A stretch of 64,000 bases of DNA, taken from contig CANJCB010000013.1 of assembly GCA_947473305.1 (NCBI GenBank), positions 44,401 through 108,400 of the forward strand. The letters run 5' to 3'. Positions 18,321-26,102 of the stretch are shown piece by piece; position 1 is the first letter of the stretch; the number at the start of each line of letters is the position of its first letter. Position numbers and translations under genes: made by a program. This stretch comes from Rhodospirillales bacterium (GTDB lineage: Bacteria; Pseudomonadota; Alphaproteobacteria; ATCC43930; CGMCC-115725). The notes under the pieces are model-generated. The model worked only from the letters and a program-made list of their open reading frames with translations, had not been told where the DNA came from and did not search any database.

Positions 18321-19134
18321 GAGCGTGCCTCCCGGCCTTGCCCGATCCCAATTGCGCCGAGACCACGCGGGCGCCTTCGACAACCAGGTCGATCGACTTC
18401 CGCCGCACCTCCTCGGTAAAGCGGTTGACCGGGATCGACACGGTCAGCGAGGCCACCACCTTTTCGGTCGAGTCATAGACGGGCGCCGAGGCGCCGGCCC
18501 CGCCGGAATTGCGCTCGTCGAAGCTTTCCGCAAAGCCCTGGCGCCGGATCTTCTCGATCTCCTCCCGCAGCGCCCCCGGTTCCGTAATGGTGCGCGCGGT
18601 CAAGGCCGTGAATTTCGTTCGGGCAATGTAATCGGCGATGTCTTCGTCGGTCATGCCCGCCAGCAGGGCCTTGCTGCCGCAGCCTGTATAAAGCGGCTTC
18701 TGGACACCTAGCGCGATGACCCGACGCACGTCCCGTGTGCTTTCGAGCTGTTCGAGGTCGGCGCGCATATCCCCAACCCGGACGCTCAGGAAGACGGTCT
18801 CGTTGAGCGCCTCGCGGATGCGCCGCATGGTCGGCAGCGCCTCTGCCACGAGGCCCGAGCGGATCTTTGCGATCTCGGCGAGCCCGATGAGCGCCCAGCC
18901 CAGGCGGTAGCGGTTGGTATCCTCGTCCTTGTTGATGAGCCCCCGGCTGCGCAGGGTCGCGAGGAAGCGCAAGGCGGTGGACTTATGAAGGCCAGCGGCC
19001 AGCGCCACCTCGTTGAGCGTAAGCTCGGGCTTTGCGCGGCTGAACACTTCCAGCACGCCAATGGCGCGTTCCACGGTGGCGAGGATATAGCCGCCGTCCT
19101 CACCCTTCGATCGCCGACTGATCGCGACGGGCAT
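18310..19134 (-). CDS. IclR family transcriptional regulator
   Basis: 274-residue DNA-binding regulator. The N-terminal winged helix covers about residues 18-80 (VERAIGVLEVFSRAKPELT, LHKSTALRFLATLRSRGLI). The effector domain follows, with the family end motif SVSIPVNRFTEE. IclR proteins sense a small organic acid or aromatic and bind inverted repeats near catabolic promoters. The gene sits inside the transporter operon, between binding-protein and ATPase genes, so it would be autoregulated. The best candidate target is the repeat-rich divergent promoter at 20250-20385. Confidence 0.95.
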   Translation of the reverse strand: MPVAISRRSKGEDGGYILATVERAIGVLEVFSRAKPELTLNEVALAAGLHKSTALRFLATLRSRGLINKDEDTNRYRLGWALIGLAEIAKIRSGLVAEALPTMRRIREALNETVFLSVRVGDMRADLEQLESTRDVRRVIALGVQKPLYTGCGSKALLAGMTDEDIADYIARTKFTALTARTITEPGALREEIEKIRRQGFAESFDERNSGGAGASAPVYDSTEKVVASLTVSIPVNRFTEEVRRKSIDLVVEGARVVSAQLGSGKAGRHAHAG

Positions 19135-19146
19135 CGGTGATGCCTC

Positions 19147-20157
19147 TCAGCGCCGGGGATCGAGGCTGAGATCGAAGAGATCGGACATCTTCACGTCCGG
19201 CCCGATCTCCTTGCGCGCCCGCATCGCCGCACCGAACACTTCCCACCAGGTCTGGGCGCCCTTTTCGGTGAGCGTCACCCGAGGATCGAAGCGCGCGTAA
19301 AGCCCCTCCAGCATCTGGTGATCCTGCTTGGTCCATTCGGCCATGATCGCCAGCATCTTCTCGCGCGGCTCCTTGTCAAAGCTGTCGCTCGCATCCTCCA
19401 GCGCCTTGATGAAGCGCTTCGTGACATCGGGGTTCTTCTTCATGAAGGCGCGATTGGCGCTGACCGCGGTGCTAGTCACCGTGGAAAGCCGCTCGCCCAT
19501 CGAGCCATCGTGGTTGGTCATCAGGACGAAGCCGATGTCCTTGTCCACCGTGAGCGTCGCGGTCAGGGCGTCATGCATATAGCCGTCAAGCTGGTTGCTC
19601 AGTAGGGCCGGCATCATGTCGGGGGCCTGGAGAGGTAGGAATTTCCACTTGATGTCGTCCGTCGTCATCTTCCGGTCGTTGAGGAAGGCGCGAAGCAGCA
19701 CGAGGTGGATCGACGAGGGGTTCGAGATGCCGATCCGCAGCGGCTCGTTCTTCAGATCGTCGAAGGTCTTGCCCTTGAACTTGTTCGACAGGAGCACGTA
19801 GGTGCCGCCCCGGTCCGCGCCCTGGATGATCGCGAGCGGCGTGCCTGCGCCCGCCTCGATCGATTCCGAATTGGCATGCGCCACCTCGGCGCCCGCGCCG
19901 ATATAGAAGTCGATATTGCCGCGCAGCATCTGCTCGATGCCGGCCACGGTCTGGCCCGACGGGAAAGGATGTTCCTCGACCTCAAGGCCGTTCTTTTCGA
20001 AAGCTCCCGTTTTCACCGCGATCCAATAGATCACGGAGATCACATTCGGCTTGAGCATGCCGACCTTGATCTTGTCGGCGGCGGCCGCAGGTCCTGCAGC
20101 ACCCATGGAGAGGAGGAGAAGGAGGGCGGAAAGCCCAACTAGAGTCCGTTTCATCAT
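19147..20157 (-). CDS. ABC transporter substrate-binding protein, NitT/TauT type
   Basis: 336-residue periplasmic binding protein of the SsuA/TauA/ThiY fold. The signal peptide (MKRTLVGLSALLLLLSMG) ends in AAAADK. The mature start is IKVGMLKPNVISVIYWIAVKTG, followed by a LEVEEHPFPSG strand and ANKxFMKKNPDVTKRFIKA-like text near the C-terminal part, all family-typical. Either of two adjacent ATGs (20157, 20154) could be used; GGGAG lies upstream of the first. It is the first gene of the leftward operon SBP-iclR-ATPase-permease-PEP-mutase-amidohydrolase. Confidence 0.92.
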   Translation of the reverse strand: MMKRTLVGLSALLLLLSMGAAGPAAAADKIKVGMLKPNVISVIYWIAVKTGAFEKNGLEVEEHPFPSGQTVAGIEQMLRGNIDFYIGAGAEVAHANSESIEAGAGTPLAIIQGADRGGTYVLLSNKFKGKTFDDLKNEPLRIGISNPSSIHLVLLRAFLNDRKMTTDDIKWKFLPLQAPDMMPALLSNQLDGYMHDALTATLTVDKDIGFVLMTNHDGSMGERLSTVTSTAVSANRAFMKKNPDVTKRFIKALEDASDSFDKEPREKMLAIMAEWTKQDHQMLEGLYARFDPRVTLTEKGAQTWWEVFGAAMRARKEIGPDVKMSDLFDLSLDPRR

Positions 20158-20249
20158 GCGAATCGCTCCCTCGCGTTCGTCGTTTGTGCAGAGGGAAAGC
20201 GAGCGTCGCCTGGCTTTCCTTCCCTCTTGCGGCTCACCAAAACGGCCGC

Positions 20250-20268
20250 TGTTTCGTCTAGTGAAACA
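20250..20268. promoter_or_regulatory. Inverted repeat TGTTTC-N7-GAAACA, likely operator
   Basis: Perfect 6-bp arms around a 7-base centre, 93 bases upstream of the leftward operon's first start. Its GTTTC/GAAAC core recurs several times in the next 120 bp. The position in a divergent promoter next to an IclR gene suggests an IclR-type operator. Confidence 0.55.
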
Positions 20269-20325
20269 TCGTCTTATATGTTGGATCAATGCTACCGAGA
20301 GCCCGGCCGGCGAGTCAAGACTCAT

Positions 20326-20385
20326 CAGTTTCGTTTCTACAATGGCGCTCGCCGAAAGAACGAGGCAGGTTAGGAAACGAAACTG
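20326..20385. promoter_or_regulatory. Long inverted repeat with GTTTCGTTTC arms, likely operator pair
   Basis: CAGTTTCGTTTC at 20326-20337 is repeated in perfect inverted form (GAAACGAAACTG) at 20374-20385, a 12-bp match 36 bp apart. Each arm holds two GTTTC units. The right arm ends 26 bases before the FAD monooxygenase start. This looks like two regulator sites on the same helical face or a looping pair. Confidence 0.6.
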
Positions 20386-20411
20386 GATCCAACAGCTTGC
20401 GGGAAGCGGAA

Positions 20412-21542
20412 ATGACACGGACCGCCCATGTGATCGGGGCCGGGATCGGCGGATTGGCGACGGCGGCGGCGCTGTCGAAGCGCGGCTGGCAAACCACCAT
20501 TCACGAGCGTGGGGGCGACCTGCGCGAAATCGGCGCCGGGATCTATATCAAGGCGAACAGCATCCGCGTGCTGCGCCAGATCGACTGCTTCGAAGCGGTG
20601 ATCGCCGATGGCGAGTTGATCAAGCATTCGGAAATCCGAGACCACACTGGCCGCGCGATCAACGCCCGCACCATGGCCAAGGAAGAGGGCGTCTATACGG
20701 TTCTGCGCGCCGACCTCCATCGCGAACTCGCCAACGCCGCCCAGCGCTGCGGCGTCGAGATCGAGACCAATTCCGAAGTCACCAGGGTCACGCCCGAGGG
20801 CCTCATCGAGACAGCCGCCGGCAGAACCTATCAGACCGATCTCATCATCGGCGCGGATGGCGCCAATTCACTCGTCCGCAAGCAGATCGGGGCAGAGGTC
20901 CGCGCCGGTCCCATGATCAGCGGCTCGACCCGCATCCTGATCCCCCGGATCCCGGAAGACGGCGACGGGCTCAGCTTCGAGCATTGGCATCACCACATGC
21001 GGGCGCTGGTGACGCCGGTCACCAAGACCCAGACCTATATCTGCGCTTCGGCGCGGGAGGACGACCGGCGGGCGACCTCCATCCCCTTCGACATCGACTA
21101 TTGGACCGCCACCTTCCCGAAGCTCGGGGGCGTCTTCGCGCGCGTCGATCCGAACAATGTGCTGCACCACCGCCATTCCAGCGTCCGGGTCTCCCGCTGG
21201 AGCCTCGGCTGCGTGGCCATTCTGGGCGACGCGGTCCATGCACAGCCGCCGAATTTCGGCCAGGGCGCCGGACTCGCCATCGCCAATGGCGGCAGCCTCG
21301 CCGATTTCATGGACCCCGCGGGCGATATCCAACGGAACCTCGCCGCCTGGGAGGCCGCACGCCGCCCGGTAACCGAGGAGGTCCAGCGCTGGTCCGAAAA
21401 CTGGGACCACTTCATGCACCGCTGGCCGAGGCCGGTAGAGGGCCTGAGATCGGCGGCCGTCTGGCTCCTGGCGAATGTGCCGGCGACCCGGCGGCGCTGG
21501 GGACTGCTCTACAAGGGTGAGACGTCGCAACGGGCTGCTTAG
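20412..21542 (+). CDS. FAD-dependent aromatic monooxygenase (group A)
   Basis: 376-residue flavoprotein hydroxylase. Motifs visible are the FAD-binding VIGAGIGGLATAAALSKRGW (GxGxxG), the middle DG motif in IIGADGANSLVRKQIG, and the GD motif VAILGDAVHAQPPNFGQGAG. This class (salicylate, 6-hydroxynicotinate and related hydroxylases) inserts oxygen into an aromatic ring using NAD(P)H. The start at 20412 is set by GGGAAGCGGAA just ahead. It is divergent from the IclR/transporter operon across the repeat-rich gap, so it is likely induced by the same compound. A family-5 binding protein and a flavin reductase gene follow. Confidence 0.93.
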   Translation: MTRTAHVIGAGIGGLATAAALSKRGWQTTIHERGGDLREIGAGIYIKANSIRVLRQIDCFEAVIADGELIKHSEIRDHTGRAINARTMAKEEGVYTVLRADLHRELANAAQRCGVEIETNSEVTRVTPEGLIETAAGRTYQTDLIIGADGANSLVRKQIGAEVRAGPMISGSTRILIPRIPEDGDGLSFEHWHHHMRALVTPVTKTQTYICASAREDDRRATSIPFDIDYWTATFPKLGGVFARVDPNNVLHHRHSSVRVSRWSLGCVAILGDAVHAQPPNFGQGAGLAIANGGSLADFMDPAGDIQRNLAAWEAARRPVTEEVQRWSENWDHFMHRWPRPVEGLRSAAVWLLANVPATRRRWGLLYKGETSQRAA

Positions 21543-21564
21543 GGATTCAGGGGGAGATAAAGGG

Positions 21565-23142
21565 ATGAAAAGGGGACTTCGGGGGATTCTATCGGTGGCG
21601 ACCTTGGTCGCCACGGTCACGGCAGCTAACGCCCAGCAGCCCCAGCGGGGTGGCACCTTGATCCTCGGCTTCGGCTCCGACCCGCCGACCCTGAGCCGGA
21701 ACCTCTCCAGCGACATCACCGTGGGGCTGATCGGCTGCATCCTCTACCAGGGCCTGACCCGGGTCACGGGCGCCGGCGAGGTCAAGCCGATGCTCGCCAA
21801 GTCCTGGACGATCTCGCCGGACGGCAAGACCTACGACTTCCAGCTCAATACGGCGAATTGGCAGGACGGCAAGCCCGTCACCTCCATGGACGTCGCCTAT
21901 TCCCTGACCGAGATCAGCGCGAAATACAGCGCGACCTTCGCCAGCGCCGGCCGGATGATCGACAAGATCGACACGCCCTCGCCCGATCGCGCAACCATCC
22001 ATCTGAAGCAGCCCTATGGCCCCTTCCTGCTGTCGCTCGCCTGCACCCAGGGTGGCGGGATCATGCCGAAGCACGTCTATGAGGGAACCAATCCTTTGCA
22101 GAACCCGGCCTCGACCCAGAAGCCGGTCGGCATGGGTCCCTTCCTCTTGGAGGAATGGAAGCGCGGCGACTACCTGCGGCTGACGAAGAACCCGAACTAT
22201 TGGGAAACGGGGAAACCCTATCTCGATGGGGTCATCGCCAAGGTGATCCCGCAGCCTGCGGCCCGTCACCAGGCGCTCCAGGCCGGTGAGGTGGACTACA
22301 TCACCTATTACTTCCTGCCCGTGAACGACTACGGCGCCGTCAAGGCCAACCCGAAACTGAAGCTCACGCCTTCGACGGTGCCGCCGGGGGTGGACCTGCT
22401 GCTGTTCAACGTCAATCGCAAGCCTTTCGACGACGCCCGCCTCAGGCAGGCGCTCTTCGTCGCAACGGACCGGGATTATCTCCTGCGGACCGCCTACCTC
22501 GGCCAGGGCACGGTCGGGACCATGCCCTTCACCAACCGCATTCCCTGGGCGATCAACCCGGATGTCGATTTCAACAAGATGTATCCCTTCGATCCCGCGA
22601 AGGCGAACAGGATGCTCGACGAGGCGGGCTATAAGCGCGGCGCCGACGGCAACCGCTTCAAGGTGAACATGGTCTATGCCGCGGACGATCCCGACCCGCC
22701 CCTCGTCACCGCCGCGCTCAAGAACATGTGGAAGGCGGTCGGCATCGACGTGACCATCGAGAGCCTGGAACGCACGGTCGCCGCCAAGCGGATGTTCGAG
22801 GACCGGGACTTCGACGTGACCTTCGTGCCTTACCTGAGCTACGGCGACCCGGCGCTCGGCATCGCGCGGATCTTCGTGACCTCCTCGATCGGCAAGCCCT
22901 ATGGCAATTCCTCGGGCTATTCCAATCCCGAGATCGACAAGCTTTTCGAGGAAGGCGAGAAGGTCACCGAGCAATCGGCCCGCACCAAATTCTATCAGCA
23001 GATCCAGGCGAAACTGGCCGTCGACCTGCCCGTGTTGACGCTCCACGAGCGGATCCTGCAGGACGGCTATTCGGCGAACCTGCGGGGGATCGAGGAGGAG
23101 AATTATTCACCGAGCTGGCGCGACGCCTGGCTCGCGAAATAA
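21565..23142 (+). CDS. ABC transporter substrate-binding protein, family 5, orphan
   Basis: 525-residue SBP_bac_5 protein. Signal peptide MKRGLRGILSVATLVATVTA to about NAQQ, then QRGGTLILGFGSDPPTLSRNL. It shares LAKSWTISPDGKTYDFQL, WQDGKPVTSMDVAYSL and the end WRDAWLAK with the proteins at 11123, 36945 and 38539. No permease is adjacent. It lies 22 bases after the FAD monooxygenase and 9 bases before the flavin reductase, so it is in the same operon and probably binds the same substrate class. Confidence 0.94.
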   Translation: MKRGLRGILSVATLVATVTAANAQQPQRGGTLILGFGSDPPTLSRNLSSDITVGLIGCILYQGLTRVTGAGEVKPMLAKSWTISPDGKTYDFQLNTANWQDGKPVTSMDVAYSLTEISAKYSATFASAGRMIDKIDTPSPDRATIHLKQPYGPFLLSLACTQGGGIMPKHVYEGTNPLQNPASTQKPVGMGPFLLEEWKRGDYLRLTKNPNYWETGKPYLDGVIAKVIPQPAARHQALQAGEVDYITYYFLPVNDYGAVKANPKLKLTPSTVPPGVDLLLFNVNRKPFDDARLRQALFVATDRDYLLRTAYLGQGTVGTMPFTNRIPWAINPDVDFNKMYPFDPAKANRMLDEAGYKRGADGNRFKVNMVYAADDPDPPLVTAALKNMWKAVGIDVTIESLERTVAAKRMFEDRDFDVTFVPYLSYGDPALGIARIFVTSSIGKPYGNSSGYSNPEIDKLFEEGEKVTEQSARTKFYQQIQAKLAVDLPVLTLHERILQDGYSANLRGIEEENYSPSWRDAWLAK

Positions 23143-23151
23143 GGAGCTCGA

Positions 23152-23765
23152 GTGTTTTACGAACCGAGCAAGGGTCACGGCCTCAAGCGAGATCCCTTCA
23201 AGAACCTCGTTGTGCCGCGACCCATCGGCTGGATCTCGAGCCTCGACGGACAGGGCGTCGCCAATCTGGCGCCCTTTTCCTTCTACAACGCGATCTGCCT
23301 GGAACCGCCCATCGTCGTCTTCGGCCTCGACCTGAAGCCCGACGGCAAGGAGGTCAAGGACACCCTGCGCAACATCGAGGAGACCCACGAATTCGTGGTC
23401 AATCTCCCGACCTGGGCGCAACTCGACGCGGTGCTCAAGAGTGCGACCCACGCGCCGCATGGGGTGAGCGAATTCGATCTGGCGGGGCTCGGCCGCCTGC
23501 CGTCCAGATTGGTGAAGCCGCCCCGCGTGGAGGGGGGGCTCCGGCCCACCTCGAATGCCGCCACCTGCAGACGACCGTGCTACCCCGCCCGACGCCGAAC
23601 CCCAGGAACTTCGCGATCTTCGGCGAGGTCGTCGGGGTTCATATCGACGATGCCCTGATCAAGGACGGCATGGTCGACATCGTCAGCGCCCGCCCCTTGG
23701 CGCGGCTCGGATACCTGGACTATGCGACGGTTGACAGCGCCTTCAGCGTGCCGAGGCCCGACTGA
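23152..23765 (+). pseudogene. Flavin reductase-like (DIM6/NTAB) protein, frameshifted at a G-run
   Basis: Begins with GTG at 23152 (FYEPSKGHGLKRDPFKNLV, VPRPIGWISSLDGQGVANLAPFS), with AAGGAG 6 bases upstream. The family sequence runs to about residue 125 (LVKPPRVEG) and then becomes nonsense. It resumes in the next frame as APAHLECRHLQTTVLPRP and RNFAIFGEVVGVHIDD, ending at 23765 after the usual ARPLARLGYLDYATVD. The switch falls in a run of seven G at about 23530. One G more, or two fewer, would restore a normal protein of about 204 residues. It may be a sequencing slip or a real lesion. The product would bind FMN and could supply reduced flavin or act on a quinone. Confidence 0.85.
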
Positions 23766-23781
23766 GCGAGGCGTCACGACC

Positions 23782-23799
23782 CGTCACAGGCGCGTGACG
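23782..23799. other. Short perfect hairpin CGTCAC-N6-GTGACG
   Basis: Six-bp arms starting 17 bases after the flavin-reductase stop and 73 bases before msrA. It may be a weak terminator (no T-run) or an operator for msrA. A further CGTCAC copy lies at 23772-23777. Confidence 0.3.
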
Positions 23800-23871
23800 A
23801 GCCGCCATGCCCCTTGCGGTGGGCGGGTCGGATGCGGATATCTGGATCCCGCAGTTAGGAGGCCTCACATC

Positions 23872-24573
23872 ATGATCCTGAAACGTACCCTCTTTATCGC
23901 CGGGCTCGTCGCGCTGGCCCTCGCCGGAGCGCAGATCTATCCGTCCTCGGCGGGGGAAGAGGCCAGGGTCATCCCAGCCCCCGCTTCGGACGAGGCAGCG
24001 GGTTCGGCCTCCACGGAAGTGGCGGTGATCGCCGGCGGCTGTTTCTGGGGCGTCCAGGGCGTCTACCAGCATGTGGAGGGCGTCTCCAGCGCCGTTTCAG
24101 GCTATGCCGGCGGCGAGGAGAAGTCGGCCCATTACAACATCGTCGGCATGGGCTCCACGGGCCATGCGGAAGCGGTTCAGGTGACCTTCGATCCCAAGAA
24201 GATCACCTATGGCCAGATCCTGCAGATCTATTTCTCGGTGGCCCACGACCCGACGCAATTGAACCGCCAGGGACCGGACACGGGCACGCAATACCGCTCC
24301 ACGATCTTCCCGCGCAGCGCCGAGCAGGCGAAGGTCGCCAAGGCCTATATCGCGCAGCTCGATGCGGCCAAGGCGTTTCCCAAGGCGATCGCCACGACGA
24401 TCGAGCCGGACAAGGCCTTCTACCCCGCGGAGGATTACCACCAGGATTACCTCACCCTGCACCCGAACCAGCCCTATATCGTGATCAACGACCTGCCGAA
24501 GGTCGAAAACCTGAAGCGGATCTTCCCCGACCGTTTCCGGAGCAAGCCAGCCCTGGTCCTCGCCAAAAACTGA
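23872..24573 (+). CDS. msrA: Exported peptide-methionine (S)-S-oxide reductase MsrA
   Basis: 233 residues: a signal peptide (FIAGLVALALAGAQIYPSSAG) and then a standard MsrA domain with the catalytic Cys57 in AGGCFWGVQG, GYAGGEEKSAHYN, STGHAEAVQVTFDP and FYPAEDYHQDYL. It repairs oxidised methionine in envelope proteins. Cys57 is the only cysteine in the protein, so there is no resolving cysteine and regeneration must use an outside thiol. A strong TTAGGAGG site 8 bases ahead fixes the start at 23872. It stands alone, convergent with iorB; the 44-base gap contains two small GC-rich inverted repeats that may stop both transcripts. Confidence 0.96.
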   Translation: MILKRTLFIAGLVALALAGAQIYPSSAGEEARVIPAPASDEAAGSASTEVAVIAGGCFWGVQGVYQHVEGVSSAVSGYAGGEEKSAHYNIVGMGSTGHAEAVQVTFDPKKITYGQILQIYFSVAHDPTQLNRQGPDTGTQYRSTIFPRSAEQAKVAKAYIAQLDAAKAFPKAIATTIEPDKAFYPAEDYHQDYLTLHPNQPYIVINDLPKVENLKRIFPDRFRSKPALVLAKN

Positions 24574-24617
24574 GAGCGCCAGACGGCGCCCGCCGCGAGA
24601 GAGATCGCGGAGGGTCC

Positions 24618-26102
24618 TTACAGGCGGGCGGGGGAGGGTCGCAAGACGTCCCCCAGCTCGACGCTTTCGGGATCGGCGACCGCCGCCGATATGGCCTCCC
24701 GCAGCTGCGGCGCGGCGTTGACCTTTGCGGCAAGCGCCGGCTCCACGATGCCGGCGACGATGGCCGAGAAATTCACCTGCCCCCGCCGCCAGGTATCGCC
24801 ATAGCCTTTGCGTAGTTTTGCCAGGCGGGCGACCTCGAAAGCGAAATCCGCGCCAATCGCCGCAGCTTGTTCGACCAAGGCAAGCCAGGTCTCCAGCGTG
24901 GCCTGCTCCTCGATGTAACGCAGGGACCGGGGGCGGCTGCCCCGCAGGCCCGCCGCGAAGCGCAGGAGAAGATGGCCGAAGACCCCGGTGCTCCTGATGC
25001 GTACCGGGATATGAAGCGCTGCCCGCGAGGGCTTGCGGGAGGCCCAGTTCCGCAAGGACCGGCCCAGCCCCCGGGGCAAGACTGAGGCGATCTCGTCGAG
25101 ACCGGGCTTGAAAATCTCGGTCACATGCACGGGCTGGTCCGCCCTGGCGCGAGCCTCGGCGCGGACGCGCTCCAGGCGTTCCGGCCGGCTTTTCACCTGG
25201 GCGACCCGGATCACATCTTCATAGGCCATCCACAGCGCGAGTTGCCGCGCGATCTCCAGAAGCGGTGCCTCGGGATAGTCCCGAACCTTGCCGAGACGTT
25301 CGAGATAGAGCCGGGCATAACTTTCGTCCTGGTAATCGACAAGCCGTCGAATGGCCTCTTCGACCACCGGCAAGGCGGCGGGTGGAAAATCGCGAGCGGC
25401 CCCGGCGAGGGACGCACTCGCGGAACCCCGGGCGGGCGATGATCCGGTATCGGGAATTATGTCGGATTCCGGCCCCTTGGCGCCGATGGCGAGACCGATC
25501 CTGAAAGCCGCGAGATTGGGTTCGACGGCGACGCCCCGTTGGCGGATGGCCTGCTCGAAAGCGGGCTCCTCGACCGGCAGCCGCCCGGTTCCCGCGAGCG
25601 CGCCGAGAAGCACCGCGTTGAGCGGCAAGGCGCGGGTCCGGGAGGAGCGTGTCAGGTCGAAGAGCAGCGGCGTCTTCGCCATCCGGCGGCAAGCTTCGAG
25701 AACGCGCGAGGCATCGACGCGCCCATCCTCCATGTCCATCTTTTCGATGGTGGCATAGACCCGATGGGCCGCCGCGATGAGAATCGTCTGATCGGGGGTC
25801 ACATAGCCGTTCTCGACCGCCCGCCCCGCCTCCAGAAGTTCAGACGACACGAGGATGTCGATGTCTCCGGGCGCCGGATAAAGCCCCATGACCGGCCGCC
25901 GCCCCCCGAGCATCGCCTGGGTCCCCGGGTGGATTTCAAGGTAATAGGTCGTGGCCCCGGTTCGCTGGGCAACACCGGGGATCGAGGTGCTCTGCACGGG
26001 CAAGTCGGAGGCCATCGCGGCACCAACCAGCCAGTCGGCCAGCAAACCGCCGCCCTCGCCGCCCAGAGCCGCGATCAGGATCGTGATCGGCTTGGCCGTC
26101 AT
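24618..26102 (-). CDS. iorB: Indolepyruvate oxidoreductase beta subunit IorB with DUF6537-type extension
   Basis: 494 residues. The N-terminal 190 or so (ILIAALGGEGGGLLADWLV, QSTSIPGVAQRTGATTYYLEI) form the gamma/beta domain of 2-oxoacid:ferredoxin oxidoreductases. The long C-terminal part is the extension found in alphaproteobacterial IorB proteins. With IorA it oxidatively decarboxylates aryl pyruvates from aromatic amino acids to aryl-acetyl-CoA. It overlaps iorA by 4 bases (ATGA) and is translated after it. Confidence 0.92.
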   Translation of the reverse strand: MTAKPITILIAALGGEGGGLLADWLVGAAMASDLPVQSTSIPGVAQRTGATTYYLEIHPGTQAMLGGRRPVMGLYPAPGDIDILVSSELLEAGRAVENGYVTPDQTILIAAAHRVYATIEKMDMEDGRVDASRVLEACRRMAKTPLLFDLTRSSRTRALPLNAVLLGALAGTGRLPVEEPAFEQAIRQRGVAVEPNLAAFRIGLAIGAKGPESDIIPDTGSSPARGSASASLAGAARDFPPAALPVVEEAIRRLVDYQDESYARLYLERLGKVRDYPEAPLLEIARQLALWMAYEDVIRVAQVKSRPERLERVRAEARARADQPVHVTEIFKPGLDEIASVLPRGLGRSLRNWASRKPSRAALHIPVRIRSTGVFGHLLLRFAAGLRGSRPRSLRYIEEQATLETWLALVEQAAAIGADFAFEVARLAKLRKGYGDTWRRGQVNFSAIVAGIVEPALAAKVNAAPQLREAISAAVADPESVELGDVLRPSPARL

